Position numbers and translations under genes: made by a program
The notes under the pieces: generated by a model
Told to the model about the DNA's origin: nothing
What the model saw: the letters and a program-made list of their open reading frames with translations, nothing else
The model's database searches: none
NCBI GenBank assembly: GCA_016214855.1
Contig: JACRMT010000003.1
Location: forward strand, 1-64,000
DNA length: 64,000 nucleotides
Direction: 5' to 3'
DNA from: Nitrospirota bacterium
GTDB taxonomy: Bacteria; Nitrospirota; Thermodesulfovibrionia; Thermodesulfovibrionales; UBA6898
Part shown: piece after piece, positions 1 through 9,206 of the stretch
Position numbering within the stretch: position 1 is the stretch's first letter
Layout of the letters: each line of letters begins with the position of its first letter

Positions 1-109
1 GGTGTATGCCCCCTAAAGGTCGGTGGTAGACTACCACTTCGATAGGCTGGAGGTGTAAGCGTAGTAATATGTTCAGCTGACCAGTACTAATTGACCGTGT
101 GGCTTGACC
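1..109 (+). rRNA. rrl: 23S rRNA, 3' end (partial)
   Basis: The first ~109 bases match the conserved 3' end of bacterial 23S rRNA, including the stretch 'gaccagtactaattgaccg' followed by 'tgtggcttgacc'. The gene runs in from the left edge, so only its last domain is present. A 5S gene follows about 87 bases downstream, as in a normal 16S-23S-5S operon. The exact 3' end is set by eye. Confidence 0.93.
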
Positions 110-196
110 CTTATTTCTCTTCCCTCCTGTTGTCAAAAAACAGGTTGACAAACAACCGTTCTTTGATGTTATAATAGCGTCTCTGGAAATTAAGGT

Positions 197-313
<117 letters not shown>

Positions 314-322
314 TTATACATG

Positions 323-355
323 AAAGGCCCCGAATTATATTCGGGGCCTTTTTTT
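323..355 (+). terminator. rRNA operon terminator
   Basis: A perfect 13-bp stem (323-335 with 339-351) and a 3-base loop run into a T tract. This is a strong intrinsic terminator directly after the 5S gene. It also separates the rRNA operon from the convergent formate dehydrogenase operon, but the opposite strand lacks a good T tract. Confidence 0.92.
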
Positions 356-385
356 GGTTGCCGAGCTATGCTGTTTTTTTCTTTC

Positions 386-3064
386 TTATGCTGCAGATAC
401 GCCTGCAGTAGTTATCGCTACTGCGCAGACCTTCAGCTCCGGTATCTTCACCTGGGGATCGAGCGCATCAATGGTGAGCACATTGGCAGCAGCCTCACGG
501 TAGTGCATGGGTATGAAGACCGTGCCCTCCTGCACCCTATGCGTTATTCGCGCCTTAATGGCAATCTCGCCCCTGCGCGACCTCACCTTGATAAGATCGC
601 CGTTGCTGATCCCGAGGTTCCTGCTGTCAAAAGGATTTATCTCAACATAGGGCTCACCCGCATGCGATTCTATTGGCTCAACGCGCCGTGTCATGGAGCC
701 GGAGTGATACTGGAACAGATTGCGCCCGGTTGTCAGAACAAAGGGATATTCACTGTCGCACACTTCAGCAGGCGGCTGGTATGCAACCGGCAGAAATGAG
801 ACTTTGCCCTTTGGAAAGCCGTCCTTATATAGATAGGGCGTGCCGGGATGGTCTGCTGCAGGGCAGGGCCAGCAGAGCCCGCGCTTCTCAAGCCGCGTAT
901 AGGACACCCCTGATATTGCCGGCCAGAGCTGCCGGTATTCTTCAAATATCTTCTCGGGTGAATGTGCCATATCAAGGCCGATACGTTTCGAGATCTCCGC
1001 GATGATCCAGAGATCATCCTTTGCCTCTCCAGGAGGGTTAACTGCCTTGCGCACCCTTTGAATTCTCCGCTCCGTATTGGTGAACGTGCCATTCTTCTCG
1101 AACGAGCAGGCAGCCGGTAGCACAACATCTGCAAGCTTTGCCGTATCGGTCAGAAAGATGTCCTGCACGACCAGAAGATCAAGATGTTCGAGAGCTTTGA
1201 TCGTGTGATGCATGTTCGGATCAGTGATGATCGGGTTCTCCCCCATAATGTACATGGCCTTGAGGTTTCCTTCAGCAGCCTCGTTTATCATCACCGTAGA
1301 CATCATGCCGACCTTCGGAGACAGAGGACGTCCCCAGGCCTTTTCGAATTTATTTCTGATCTCAGGATCGTCAACCTTTTGATACCCCGGATAGACATTC
1401 GGAAGACAGGCGGCGTCAGAGGCACCCTGGACATTGTTCTGGCCCCTAAGCGGATTGATGCCGGTGGATTCCCTGCCGATATTGCCGGTAAGGGATACAA
1501 GGTTAGCAAGAGCTGTAACATTGTCGGTGCCGCATGCATGCTGGGTTATCCCCATGGTGTAAAAGACCCCTGCCTTGCGCGATGAGCCGTACATACGCGC
1601 AGCCCTGATGATCTCATCTTTCGGAACGCCCGTGATCTTTTCCGCATACTCAGGGGTAAACGACTCGATAGACGCTTTCCATGCATCGAATCCCTCGGTC
1701 TTTTCTCCTATGAACTCTTCGTTCTGAAGCCCTTCGCGCAGGATAATACAGGCCATGCTGTTCAGGAGCGCGATATCAGACCCCGGACGGATCTGCAGGT
1801 GGATATCCGCGAATTTCACCATCGGAATCTTTCTCGGGTCTGCAATGATGATCTTTGCGCCCTTGCGGCGGGCCTTGATCATGCGGTTTGCGATGACCGG
1901 GTGCGTCTCCTTGGTGTTGGATCCGATGATAAAGATCACTTCCATGCCCTCGATCTCCCATATGGAGTTCGTCATTGCTCCTGAACCGAATATTTTGGCC
2001 AGACCGGCCACGGTGGGGGAGTGTCAAAGTCGGGCGCAGTGATCTACGTTGTTGGTGCCGATGCCTGCCCTGATAAGTTTTTGGAACGCATAGTTCTCTT
2101 CATTGGTGCAGCGAGCAGAAGAAAGTCCGCCGATGGAATCAGCGCCGTATCCGGCTTTTATCTCCGCAAGCCGCTTCGCCACGTGATCGAGGGCCTCGGT
2201 CCATGACGCCTTTTCGAACTCGCCGTTTCGCTTAATCAGCGGATGGGTCAGTCGCTCCTGGCTGTTCACAAAGCGGTACCCGAACCTTCCCTTTACGCAA
2301 AGCCAGCCCTCATTCAGGGTCTGTTCCTTTGATGTTATCTTGAGGATCTCGTTGTCCTTTACATGGGCGGTGATAGTGCAGCCGGTGCCGCAATACGTAC
2401 AGATCGTATCCACTTCTGTCTGATGATCTTTCCTGCCTTTTTTACTCCAGAGCTTGCCGGTGAGCGCCCCGGTAGGGCAGACACTGACACACTGTCCGCA
2501 GAACTCGCAGTCCAGGTCCTCCTCATAGCTGGTGCAGATCTTGGAATTAAAGCCGCGGTATCCGAAGTCGATCGCCTCGACGCCCTGTATCTCATCGCAG
2601 GCCTTTACGCACCTGCCGCAGAGGATGCATTTTTCGAGGTCCCTTTCTATGAACGGGTTGTTGTCACGTTTAGAATATGTCCTTCTCTCTCCCTTAAATC
2701 TGTTCTCTCTGATGCCGTAGTCATAGGCAAGGTTCTGCAGGTCGCAGCTGCCGGCTTTTTCGCAGATCATGCAGTCATTCGGATGGTCAGAGAGGATCAG
2801 CTCAAGCACGGTCTTCCTTAATTCCTGAAGGTATGGGCTCGATGTTGTGATTTCCATGCCATTGCTTACGGTGGTGGTGCATGACGTGACCGGCTTCGGC
2901 ATACCCTTTACCTCGACAATGCAGAGTCTGCAGCCGCCAAAGGGGGTAAGCTTGGGATGATGGCAGAGCGTAGGTATCGGAATTTTGAGCAGCTTTGCAG
3001 CCTGAAGGATCGTGGCAGTATCAGCCACTTCGATCGTCTTGCCGTCAATCGTGATCTTTGCCAT
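386..3064 (-). CDS. fdhA: Selenocysteine formate dehydrogenase alpha subunit 1, with NuoG-like N-terminus
   Basis: Catalytic subunit of a soluble Mo/W formate dehydrogenase, read as one 892-residue selenoprotein. A conventional ORF finder splits it at an in-frame TGA (2024-2026), codon 347, inside the conserved context CARL-U-HSPTVAGL; E. coli FdhF has Sec at the matching place. Visible domains: [2Fe-2S] ferredoxin (C34, C45, C48, C62); NuoG-type His/Cys cluster (H94, C98, C101, C107); two [4Fe-4S] clusters (C146-C156 and C186-C196); the molybdopterin enzyme's N-terminal [4Fe-4S] (C222, C225, C229, C256); then bis-PGD domains ending in a molydopterin-binding C-terminal domain (residues ~770-890). 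It follows the NuoF-like gene by one base, so NuoE-NuoF-FdhA form one operon. The reaction, formate to CO2 with electrons passed to NuoEF, is known for the family; the direction in this cell is unknown. Confidence 0.95.
1996..2026 (-). promoter_or_regulatory. Bacterial SECIS element of fdhA1
   Basis: On the minus strand the Sec UGA (2026-2024) is followed after 13 bases by a 5-bp hairpin, TGGCC-GGTCT-GGCCA (2010-1996). The loop GGUCU is the same as in the E. coli fdhF SECIS that binds SelB, and the spacing is similar. The element lies inside the coding region, as bacterial SECIS elements do. Confidence 0.87.
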
Positions 3065-3065
3065 C

Positions 3066-4847
3066 TTAATCCCTTCCTACGGACTTGAACTTGCAGACCT
3101 CGAAGCAGGCGCCGCATTTGACGCAGAGCTCCGGGTCTATTTTGTGGGGTTTCTTCTTTTCGCCGGTGATCGCTCCTGCAGGGCATGCCCTGAGACAGGC
3201 GCCGCACCCTTTGCAGGCATCCTCAATAACAGAATAGGTTATCAGGTCCTTGCAGACCTTGGCAGGGCACTTTTTTTCCCTGACATGTGCTTCGAACTCT
3301 TCCCTGAAATATTTCAGCGTGCTCAGCACGGGATTGGGAGCGGTCTGGCCGAGGCCGCAGAGCGAGGTGGCCTTGATGCTGTTGCTCAGGGTTTCAAGAA
3401 GCTCAAGGTCACTCTCCTTGCCTTGCCCTTTGGTTATCCGCTGCATGATCTCTAAGAGTCTCTTGGTGCCTATCCTGCAGGGCACGCATTTGCCGCAGGA
3501 CTCTTCCTGGGTGAACTGGATAAAGTACTTTGCCATGTTCACCATGCAGTTGTCCTCGTCAAGGACGATCATCCCGCCGGAGCCGACGATCGATCCGACC
3601 TTTGCGAGCGACTCATAATCCACGTTAATATCAAGCATATTGGCCGGGATACAGCCGCCTGACGGCCCGCCGGTCTGGACTGCCTTCAGCTTTTTCCCGC
3701 CTTCGATGCCTCCACCGATGTCCTCGATGATCTCCCGCAGCGTGATCCCCATGGGCACTTCGATCAGGCCCGGGTTCTTGATCTTACCGGTCAGGGCAAA
3801 GACCTTTGTTCCCTTCGAGCGCTCTGTTCCATGTGACGCATACCACCGATAGCCTCTTCTCATGATGTAAGGGACGTTGGCAAGGGTTTCAACGTTATTG
3901 ATGACCGTTGGCCTCTGCCACAGCCCCTTGTTCACCGGGAACGGCGGCTTCGGTCTCGGCATGCCGCGCTGGCCTTCGATAGAAGCTATGAGTGCTGTCT
4001 CTTCGCCGCAGACAAATGCGCCGGCACCCAGTTTGACCTGTATGTCAAAGTCGAAGATTGTTCCAAAGATATTGTTACCGAGAAAGTGGCGTCGTCTTGC
4101 CCTGTCTATGGCGAGCCTTAGCCGCTCCACCGCAAGAGGATATTCTGCGCGGATATAAACGTACCCGTGATGGGCGCCGATGGCATAGGCGGCAATGATC
4201 ATGCCTTCGATGACCGCATGAGGATTTCCTTCAATGACCGCGCGGTCCATAAATGCACCGGGGTCCCCCTCATCCGCATTGCAGACGATATATTTTATGT
4301 CGCCTCGGGCCTTGCGCCCCAGTTCCCACTTGAGTCCGGTAGGAAACCCGGCGCCGCCGCGACCTCTCAGTCCTGATGCCTTGATCTCTGCGATAACCTC
4401 ATCCGGCAGCCACTCTGTCAGCACGTCCCGCGCAGTCCCGTATCCTCCGACCGCATGATAGTCATCAGGGTCCTCAGGATCTATCTTCCCGCAGTCCGAG
4501 AGCACGATCTTGACCTGTTTGTGATGAAAATTCTTGTAGTCTTCGCCGACCTGCCATTCAGCTATGGGAGTTCTTCCGAGAATATGTTCCGTGACGATCC
4601 TCGGCACCATGTCAGGCTTAATGAACTGATAGGTGGTTACTGCCCCGTCGGTGAGAACGTCGACAAGCACATCCTTGGCACAGAGTCCCCGGCAGCCGAC
4701 ACGATGGGCCAAACAATGCTCTTTGACGATTGCCGGAAAATCTGCCGCCTCCAGCTCTGCACGAAATGCCTGCAAGACCTCGGCACCACCTGAGGCCATG
4801 CCGCCCGTACCCATGCAGACATTAATAACGGTCTTATTCTTTGTCAT
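3066..4847 (-). CDS. NuoF/HndC-like NADH-binding subunit of formate dehydrogenase 1
   Basis: A 593-residue diaphorase subunit that passes electrons between FdhA and NAD(H) through FMN and Fe-S clusters. Order: thioredoxin-like [2Fe-2S] domain (~1-115), NuoF core with FMN loop RGRGGAGFPTGLKWE (~161-175), nucleotide motif NADEGDPGAF (190-199), CGEETAL, [4Fe-4S] motif ESCGKCVPC, then a two-cluster ferredoxin tail (CKGCGACLRACP and CVKCGACFEVCK). All key motifs look intact, so NAD(H) is the expected partner. Its start overlaps the end of the NuoE-like gene by 14 bases and its stop is one base from fdhA, which supports translational coupling. It resembles HndC/HydB subunits of multimeric hydrogenases and FDHs. 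Confidence 0.93.
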   Translation of the reverse strand: MTKNKTVINVCMGTGGMASGGAEVLQAFRAELEAADFPAIVKEHCLAHRVGCRGLCAKDVLVDVLTDGAVTTYQFIKPDMVPRIVTEHILGRTPIAEWQVGEDYKNFHHKQVKIVLSDCGKIDPEDPDDYHAVGGYGTARDVLTEWLPDEVIAEIKASGLRGRGGAGFPTGLKWELGRKARGDIKYIVCNADEGDPGAFMDRAVIEGNPHAVIEGMIIAAYAIGAHHGYVYIRAEYPLAVERLRLAIDRARRRHFLGNNIFGTIFDFDIQVKLGAGAFVCGEETALIASIEGQRGMPRPKPPFPVNKGLWQRPTVINNVETLANVPYIMRRGYRWYASHGTERSKGTKVFALTGKIKNPGLIEVPMGITLREIIEDIGGGIEGGKKLKAVQTGGPSGGCIPANMLDINVDYESLAKVGSIVGSGGMIVLDEDNCMVNMAKYFIQFTQEESCGKCVPCRIGTKRLLEIMQRITKGQGKESDLELLETLSNSIKATSLCGLGQTAPNPVLSTLKYFREEFEAHVREKKCPAKVCKDLITYSVIEDACKGCGACLRACPAGAITGEKKKPHKIDPELCVKCGACFEVCKFKSVGRD

Positions 4848-5307
4848 CAGATGGGCCTTTCAGGGCGCGGAGTTCTTTCATGATCTTGTCCGTTGTTGCC
4901 TTGCCATAGACCTTCTTGTCCAGAATGAGAACCGGCGCAATGCTGCAGGCTCCGACGCAGTTCACCTGTTCAAGGGTTAACTCTCCGTCTTTTGTGGTGT
5001 CTGCTTCCGGCTCAAGTTTCAACTCGATCTGGAGGCTATTAAGGATGCGATCTGAGCCGCGGACATGGCAGGCGGTTCCGCAGCAGACGGTTATCTTGTG
5101 TCTGCCGGTCGGCCTCATGCGGAACTGGGCATAGAACGTTACAACCCCGAAGAACCGGCTTGGTGCGATACCGAGGGTCTGGGAGAAGTAGTCTATCGCC
5201 TCCCTCGGTATGTAGCCGAAGGCGTCCTGGGTGTCCTGCAGAAGAGAGATAATATTTCCCCCGTTCTGCCGGTATTGACTGACTATGGTTTCAAATGTTT
5301 CAATCAT
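4834..5307 (-). CDS. NuoE/HndA-like [2Fe-2S] subunit of formate dehydrogenase 1
   Basis: 157 residues, the usual length of the 24-kDa complex I subunit (NuoE). It has a helical N-terminus, then a thioredoxin-like fold carrying one [2Fe-2S] cluster; the four ligands lie in CCGTACHVRG and CVGACSIAP. It is first in the fdh1 operon. It should accept or donate single electrons next to the NuoF-like flavin subunit. The start ATG at 5307 lies just downstream of a palindromic operator-like site. Confidence 0.93.
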   Translation of the reverse strand: MIETFETIVSQYRQNGGNIISLLQDTQDAFGYIPREAIDYFSQTLGIAPSRFFGVVTFYAQFRMRPTGRHKITVCCGTACHVRGSDRILNSLQIELKLEPEADTTKDGELTLEQVNCVGACSIAPVLILDKKVYGKATTDKIMKELRALKGPSDDKE

Positions 5308-5325
5308 AAGGTTATTTTATGAAGC

Positions 5326-5342
5326 TATGATAACTTATCATA
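5326..5342. promoter_or_regulatory. Fur/PerR-like palindrome upstream of fdh operon 1
   Basis: A perfect 8-1-8 inverted repeat, TATGATAA-C-TTATCATA, lies 19 bases upstream of the first gene of the fdh1 operon. Its TGATAA/TTATCA half-sites resemble the Fur-family 7-1-7 box and also occur in the large palindrome before the perR-like gene at 60196-60228. A role as operator is inferred from position and sequence only. Confidence 0.5.
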
Positions 5343-5407
5343 AAGTCCCTTATTTTTTCCATGCGAATTTTTTTGGGCAGCTATGCATTTGCGAGGGGTA
5401 ATTCTCG

Positions 5408-5489
5408 TCCCCTTTCCAGGGGAGGAATAAGGTGGGGTAATAACAAAACAGATCAACCTCCCCATCCCCCTCCTTGGTAAGGAGGGGAT
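5408..5489. repeat. REP-like palindromic repeat, copy 1
   Basis: In the 236-base gap between the two fdh operons lie two G/C-rich palindromes: one around 'cctttccagg' and one with arms ccctcctt/aaggaggg (5468-5486). The same CCCCTCCTT-AAGGAGGGG core recurs at five other places in the window. No coding potential was seen in the gap apart from the operator at 5326. Confidence 0.75.
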
Positions 5490-5543
5490 TCCTGGGCAGT
5501 TCAATTCAAAACTGAAAATTGCGGATTACTGCAGAAGGGCTTT

Positions 5544-5975
5544 TTAATATCCTGCTATATAGTCCTTGAGATAATGGATCTCAGTAGTCATCTTGTGGAC
5601 CTGGGACAGAACGATATCCCGGATCGAGAGCATGCCTATGACCTTTCCCATGTCAACAACCGGCAGATGGCGGATGTTCTTTTCGACCATGACAGCCATG
5701 ACGCTGTTGAGGTCATCGCCGAGTTCTGCAACCATAAGGTTCTTTGTCATGGACTCGCTGACCGGAATGTCGTGGAACCTCCTCCCATCCTTGTTGATAT
5801 AGCAGCGGACAACATCGCGTTCCGTAAAGATCCCTGCAGTGCGGTCATTCTCCTCAATGATGATCGCGCTGATCTTTTTGCTGTCCATGAACCGGATCGC
5901 ATCCTCAACCGAGCCTGATGCGTCCATCGAAAAAACCTCTTTCCCCTTTGTCTCAAGCAGCTCCTGAACTTTCAT
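5544..5975 (-). CDS. Tandem CBS-domain protein
   Basis: 143 residues made almost wholly of two CBS domains (~8-62 and ~75-132); no catalytic domain is attached. Such free-standing CBS pairs usually bind adenine nucleotides or SAM and act as regulators; the ligand here is unknown. It has a strong ribosome site (AAAGGAGG) before ATG 5975. It is the last gene of the fdh2 operon, 68 bases after the cyclic-nucleotide-binding-fold gene, which suggests a role in controlling FDH2 or sensing energy state. That role is inferred from position. Confidence 0.85.
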   Translation of the reverse strand: MKVQELLETKGKEVFSMDASGSVEDAIRFMDSKKISAIIIEENDRTAGIFTERDVVRCYINKDGRRFHDIPVSESMTKNLMVAELGDDLNSVMAVMVEKNIRHLPVVDMGKVIGMLSIRDIVLSQVHKMTTEIHYLKDYIAGY

Positions 5976-6043
5976 CTTCTATCCTCCTTTTGGTTTAATG
6001 CTATTGCCTGGGACAGCCCCAGGGACTTTGCAGATCTCCTGCC

Positions 6044-6499
6044 CTAATAATTAACCAGTGCCTTCAGGAACTTCTCATTCATGCGCCTCACGTTGAGGGC
6101 CGAGACAATGGCTATATTCTTTATGATCTTGAGCATGCAGTGCGGCTCCTTCTTTTCGAGCTCCGTAAAGGCCTCTTTGGAGAAGAGGACCAGTTCCGTG
6201 TTTTCGAGCGCCCGAGCGTCGGTTGCATGGTCGGTCTTTTCAAGGGTCGCTATCTCGCCGATGAAGCTCCCGGGGGTTACGATCACGAGGGGCTGTTTCC
6301 ATCCGTCTGTTGTGGTCTTGGATATCTCTATCCTGCCGCTCTTGACCATATGGATGCCTTTGCATATGCCTTTCTCCCGGAAAACATGTTCATCCCTGAG
6401 CAGCCTGACCATAGACACCATAGGCAGGAGTTTTTCGAGCTCTGCATTATCGAGACCCTCAAGCAATGTCTGTGACGTTAATTCCTGAACTGTCAGCAT
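6044..6499 (-). CDS. Cyclic-nucleotide-binding-fold protein (Crp effector domain only)
   Basis: 151 residues forming one Crp/cNMP-binding beta-roll (~10-125) and a C-terminal helix; there is no helix-turn-helix, so it is not a DNA-binding Crp/Fnr regulator. The phosphate-binding cassette is recognisable (GSFIGEIATLEKTDHATDARA), but the usual Arg that contacts the cyclic phosphate appears to be His or missing, so ligand binding is doubtful. The gene begins one base after the fdhA2 stop codon and must be co-translated with it. A regulator or assembly partner of FDH2 is a reasonable inference; no enzymatic role is visible. Confidence 0.8.
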   Translation of the reverse strand: MLTVQELTSQTLLEGLDNAELEKLLPMVSMVRLLRDEHVFREKGICKGIHMVKSGRIEISKTTTDGWKQPLVIVTPGSFIGEIATLEKTDHATDARALENTELVLFSKEAFTELEKKEPHCMLKIIKNIAIVSALNVRRMNEKFLKALVNY

Positions 6500-6500
6500 A

Positions 6501-9206
6501 TTAGTCTCCCTCCCTGAAGGGTTCTACCCTGACTGCGGTGATCTTGAAGCCGGGTGTTTTTGAGATCGAGTCGATATTGGTATCGCTCGTAAGAACGTTC
6601 ACTGCTGCTTCTGCATAATGCATGGGTATGAATACCGTGCCGGGGCTGACACGGTCTGTACTCCTGACCCGGAGGACGATGCTGCCCTGCGATGAGGAGA
6701 CCTTTGCGGGGTCACCGTCCTGCATGTTGGCCCGGGCTATATCATCAGGATGCATCTCGATATACGCCTCTCCTGCGTGCTTCTCAAGCAGAGGCACCCT
6801 TCGCGTCATGGATCCGAAGTGATACTGGAAAAGGTTTCTGCCAGAGTTGAGAATGAAGGGATACTCTGTATCAGTGCTCCCGGCAGACCGCTCAAAGGGT
6901 ACAGGGGTAAAGGCTGCCCTTCCCCGGGGAAATCCGCCCTTGTATAAATGCTCGGTCCCCGGATGGTTCTTGGTCGGGCAGGGCCACTGTACGCCCCGGG
7001 ATTCGATCCGTGTATAACTTATCCCTTCAACTGCAGACCAGAGGCTGCCGAATTCTTCGAATACGCCCTCCGGAGAACTGCAGCTCATCTCATATCCCAT
7101 TCTACGGGATAGTTCCGTGATCACCCAGGAGTCGTCTCTTGCCATGCCCGGTGCTGCGACGGCCTTTCTTACCCGCTGGACCCTTCGTTCAGTATTGATG
7201 AAGGTGCCGTTTTTTTCGGCAAAGCAGGAAGAGGGGAAGACCACGTCTGCGAGTTTACCTGTCTCTGTCAGAAAGATGTCCTGAACGATAAGCAGTTCGA
7301 GCGTTTCAAACCCCTTTTTCGTATGGCTGACGTTGGCATCGCCCAGAACGGGATTTTCGCCCATCACGTACGCGGCCCTGATGCTGCCGTCCAGGGCCTT
7401 CTGTGCAAGCTCGGAAGCGGCTATGCCCGGCCGGGCAGAAAGCGACCTTCCCCATGCTGCCTCAAACTTCTCCTGTATCTCGGGAATATCGACCCGCTGG
7501 TACCCGGGGAATATGTTCGGCAGGCACCCAGCATCGCACGCGCCCTGCACGTTGTTCTGACCTCGCAGCGCATTGATACCCGTGAACTCCCTTCCGATAT
7601 TACCGGTCAGGAGTGCGAGATTTGCGATTGCGTTCACATTGGCTGTTCCGTTCACATGCTGGGTAATACCCATCCCGTAATAGATGGCCGCTTTTCTTGA
7701 TCCGCCATAGAGCCTTGCTGCGTGTATGATCTTTTCCCTGGGCACGCCGGTCAGTTTTTCTCCGACCTCTGGCGTGAACTCTTCAATGCTCTTTTTCCAG
7801 TCGTCAAACTGGCGGGTCTGGGCTTCGATGAATTCGCTGTTCTGCAGCCCTTCTGCAAGAATAACATGACTGATGCTGTTCAGAAGAGCTATGTCCGTCC
7901 CCGGCCTCTGCCTGAGCCATGTCTCGGCAAAGCGGCACATGGCCAGCTTCCGCGGATCAGCGACAATGATCTTCGCTCCCTTCTGATGCGCCCTGATCAT
8001 GGCGTTTGCTATGACCGGATGGGCTTCCTTGGTGTTTGACCCGACGATGAAGATTACTTCATTGCCCTCGATCTCACGGACCGAATTGGTCATTGCTCCT
8101 GAACCGAATACAGTGGCCAGACTGGCCACAGTGGCGGCGTGTCAAAGCCGGGCGCAGTGGTCAACATTGTTCGTGCCGACTGCTGCCCGCATGAACTTCT
8201 GAAAGAGGTAATTCTCCTCAGTAGTGCAGCGCGCAGAAGAAAGCCCGGCAATGGCATCAGGACCATGCGCTTCTTTTATTTTGTTTAATTTATTTGCCGC
8301 AAAATCCAGGGCCTCTTCCCATGAGGCAGCCTGGAGCCTGCCATCTTTTCTGATGAGGGGTTGCTTAAGTCTGTCAGGGCTTGATACAAAACTGTAACCG
8401 AACCTGCCTTTTACGCAGAGCAGCCCTTTGTTCACAACACTGTCCGGCCGTGAAGAGACCCTGATGATCTCATTGTTCTTTACATGAAGTGTAATGCTGC
8501 AGCCAACGCCGCAATACGAGCAGGTGGTGTCGACCTCCCGTATCTTCCAGTATCGTCCTTTGCCGATCCAGTCCCGGCCGACAAGGGCGCCGGTAGGGCA
8601 TGCCATGACGCACTGGCCGCAGAACTCGCAGTCGAGGTCTCGTTCAAACGGAGGGCAGACCTTGGTGCCGAACCCCTTGTACGCGAAATCGATCGCTCCT
8701 ACGCCCTGGACCTCATCGCAGATCTTTACACACCGTCCGCAGAGGATGCACTTTTCCATGTCGCGCTCAATAAAACGGTTGGCATCTTTTTTGTCGTATA
8801 TTCTCCGCTCACCGCTGAAGAGGGGTTTCCTGATGTTATACATATAGGCAAGTTCCTGCAGTTCGCACTCGCCTGTCTTCTGGCAGACCATGCAGTCGTA
8901 AGGATGATCGCTCAGGATCAGGTCAATGGTGTCCCTTCTGAGGTCTTCAATATACGGAGAGTTCGTGATGACCTCCATATCCTTTTCGACCGGTGTAGTG
9001 CAGGATGTTACCGGGGTCCCATTTACCTCAACAATGCAGACCCTGCATGCGCCTGACTGGCTGATCATCGGGTGATTGCAGAGCGCCGGGATATAGATGC
9101 CGATCTCCTTTGCTGCTTCGAGGATCGTCCTGCCTTCAACAACATCAATGACCTGGCTGTTGATCCTGAGCCTGACCGTCTTATTTATCTCTTTCTTAGT
9201 GCTCAT
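6501..9206 (-). CDS. fdhA: Selenocysteine formate dehydrogenase alpha subunit 2, with NuoG-like N-terminus
   Basis: Second FDH catalytic subunit, 901 residues when the in-frame TGA at 8142-8144 (codon 355) is read as Sec in CARL-U-HAATVASL. The architecture is that of fdhA1: [2Fe-2S] domain (C43, C54, C57, C69), HPYDCMVCQKTGEC cluster, two ferredoxin clusters (CILCGRCVKIC, CEFCGQCVMACP), CSYCGVGC cluster, bis-PGD domains. The start ATG overlaps the stop of the NuoF-like gene as ATGA. The two FdhA proteins are clearly similar along their length but differ at many positions, so the duplication is not recent. Unlike fdh1, this operon goes on into two sensor-fold genes. Confidence 0.95.
8113..8144 (-). 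promoter_or_regulatory. Bacterial SECIS element of fdhA2
   Basis: The Sec UGA (8144-8142) is followed after 12 bases by a perfect 6-bp hairpin, GTGGCC-AGTCT-GGCCAC (8129-8113). The loop AGUCU differs by one base from the fdhF-type loop GGUCU seen in fdhA1. Stem position and size match the fdhF SECIS. Confidence 0.87.

Noticed and set aside
145-175. A promoter for 5S rRNA in the 23S-5S spacer
   Set aside because: TTGACA and TATAAT are 19 bases apart, which is too wide, and 5S is normally processed from the operon transcript.
386-2011. A separate 541-residue FdhA gene
   Set aside because: Its supposed start is an internal GTG after the Sec UGA; the frame continues upstream through TGA as one FdhA.
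6501-8129. A separate 542-residue FdhA gene
   Set aside because: Same reason; it is the C-terminal part of the Sec-containing fdhA2.
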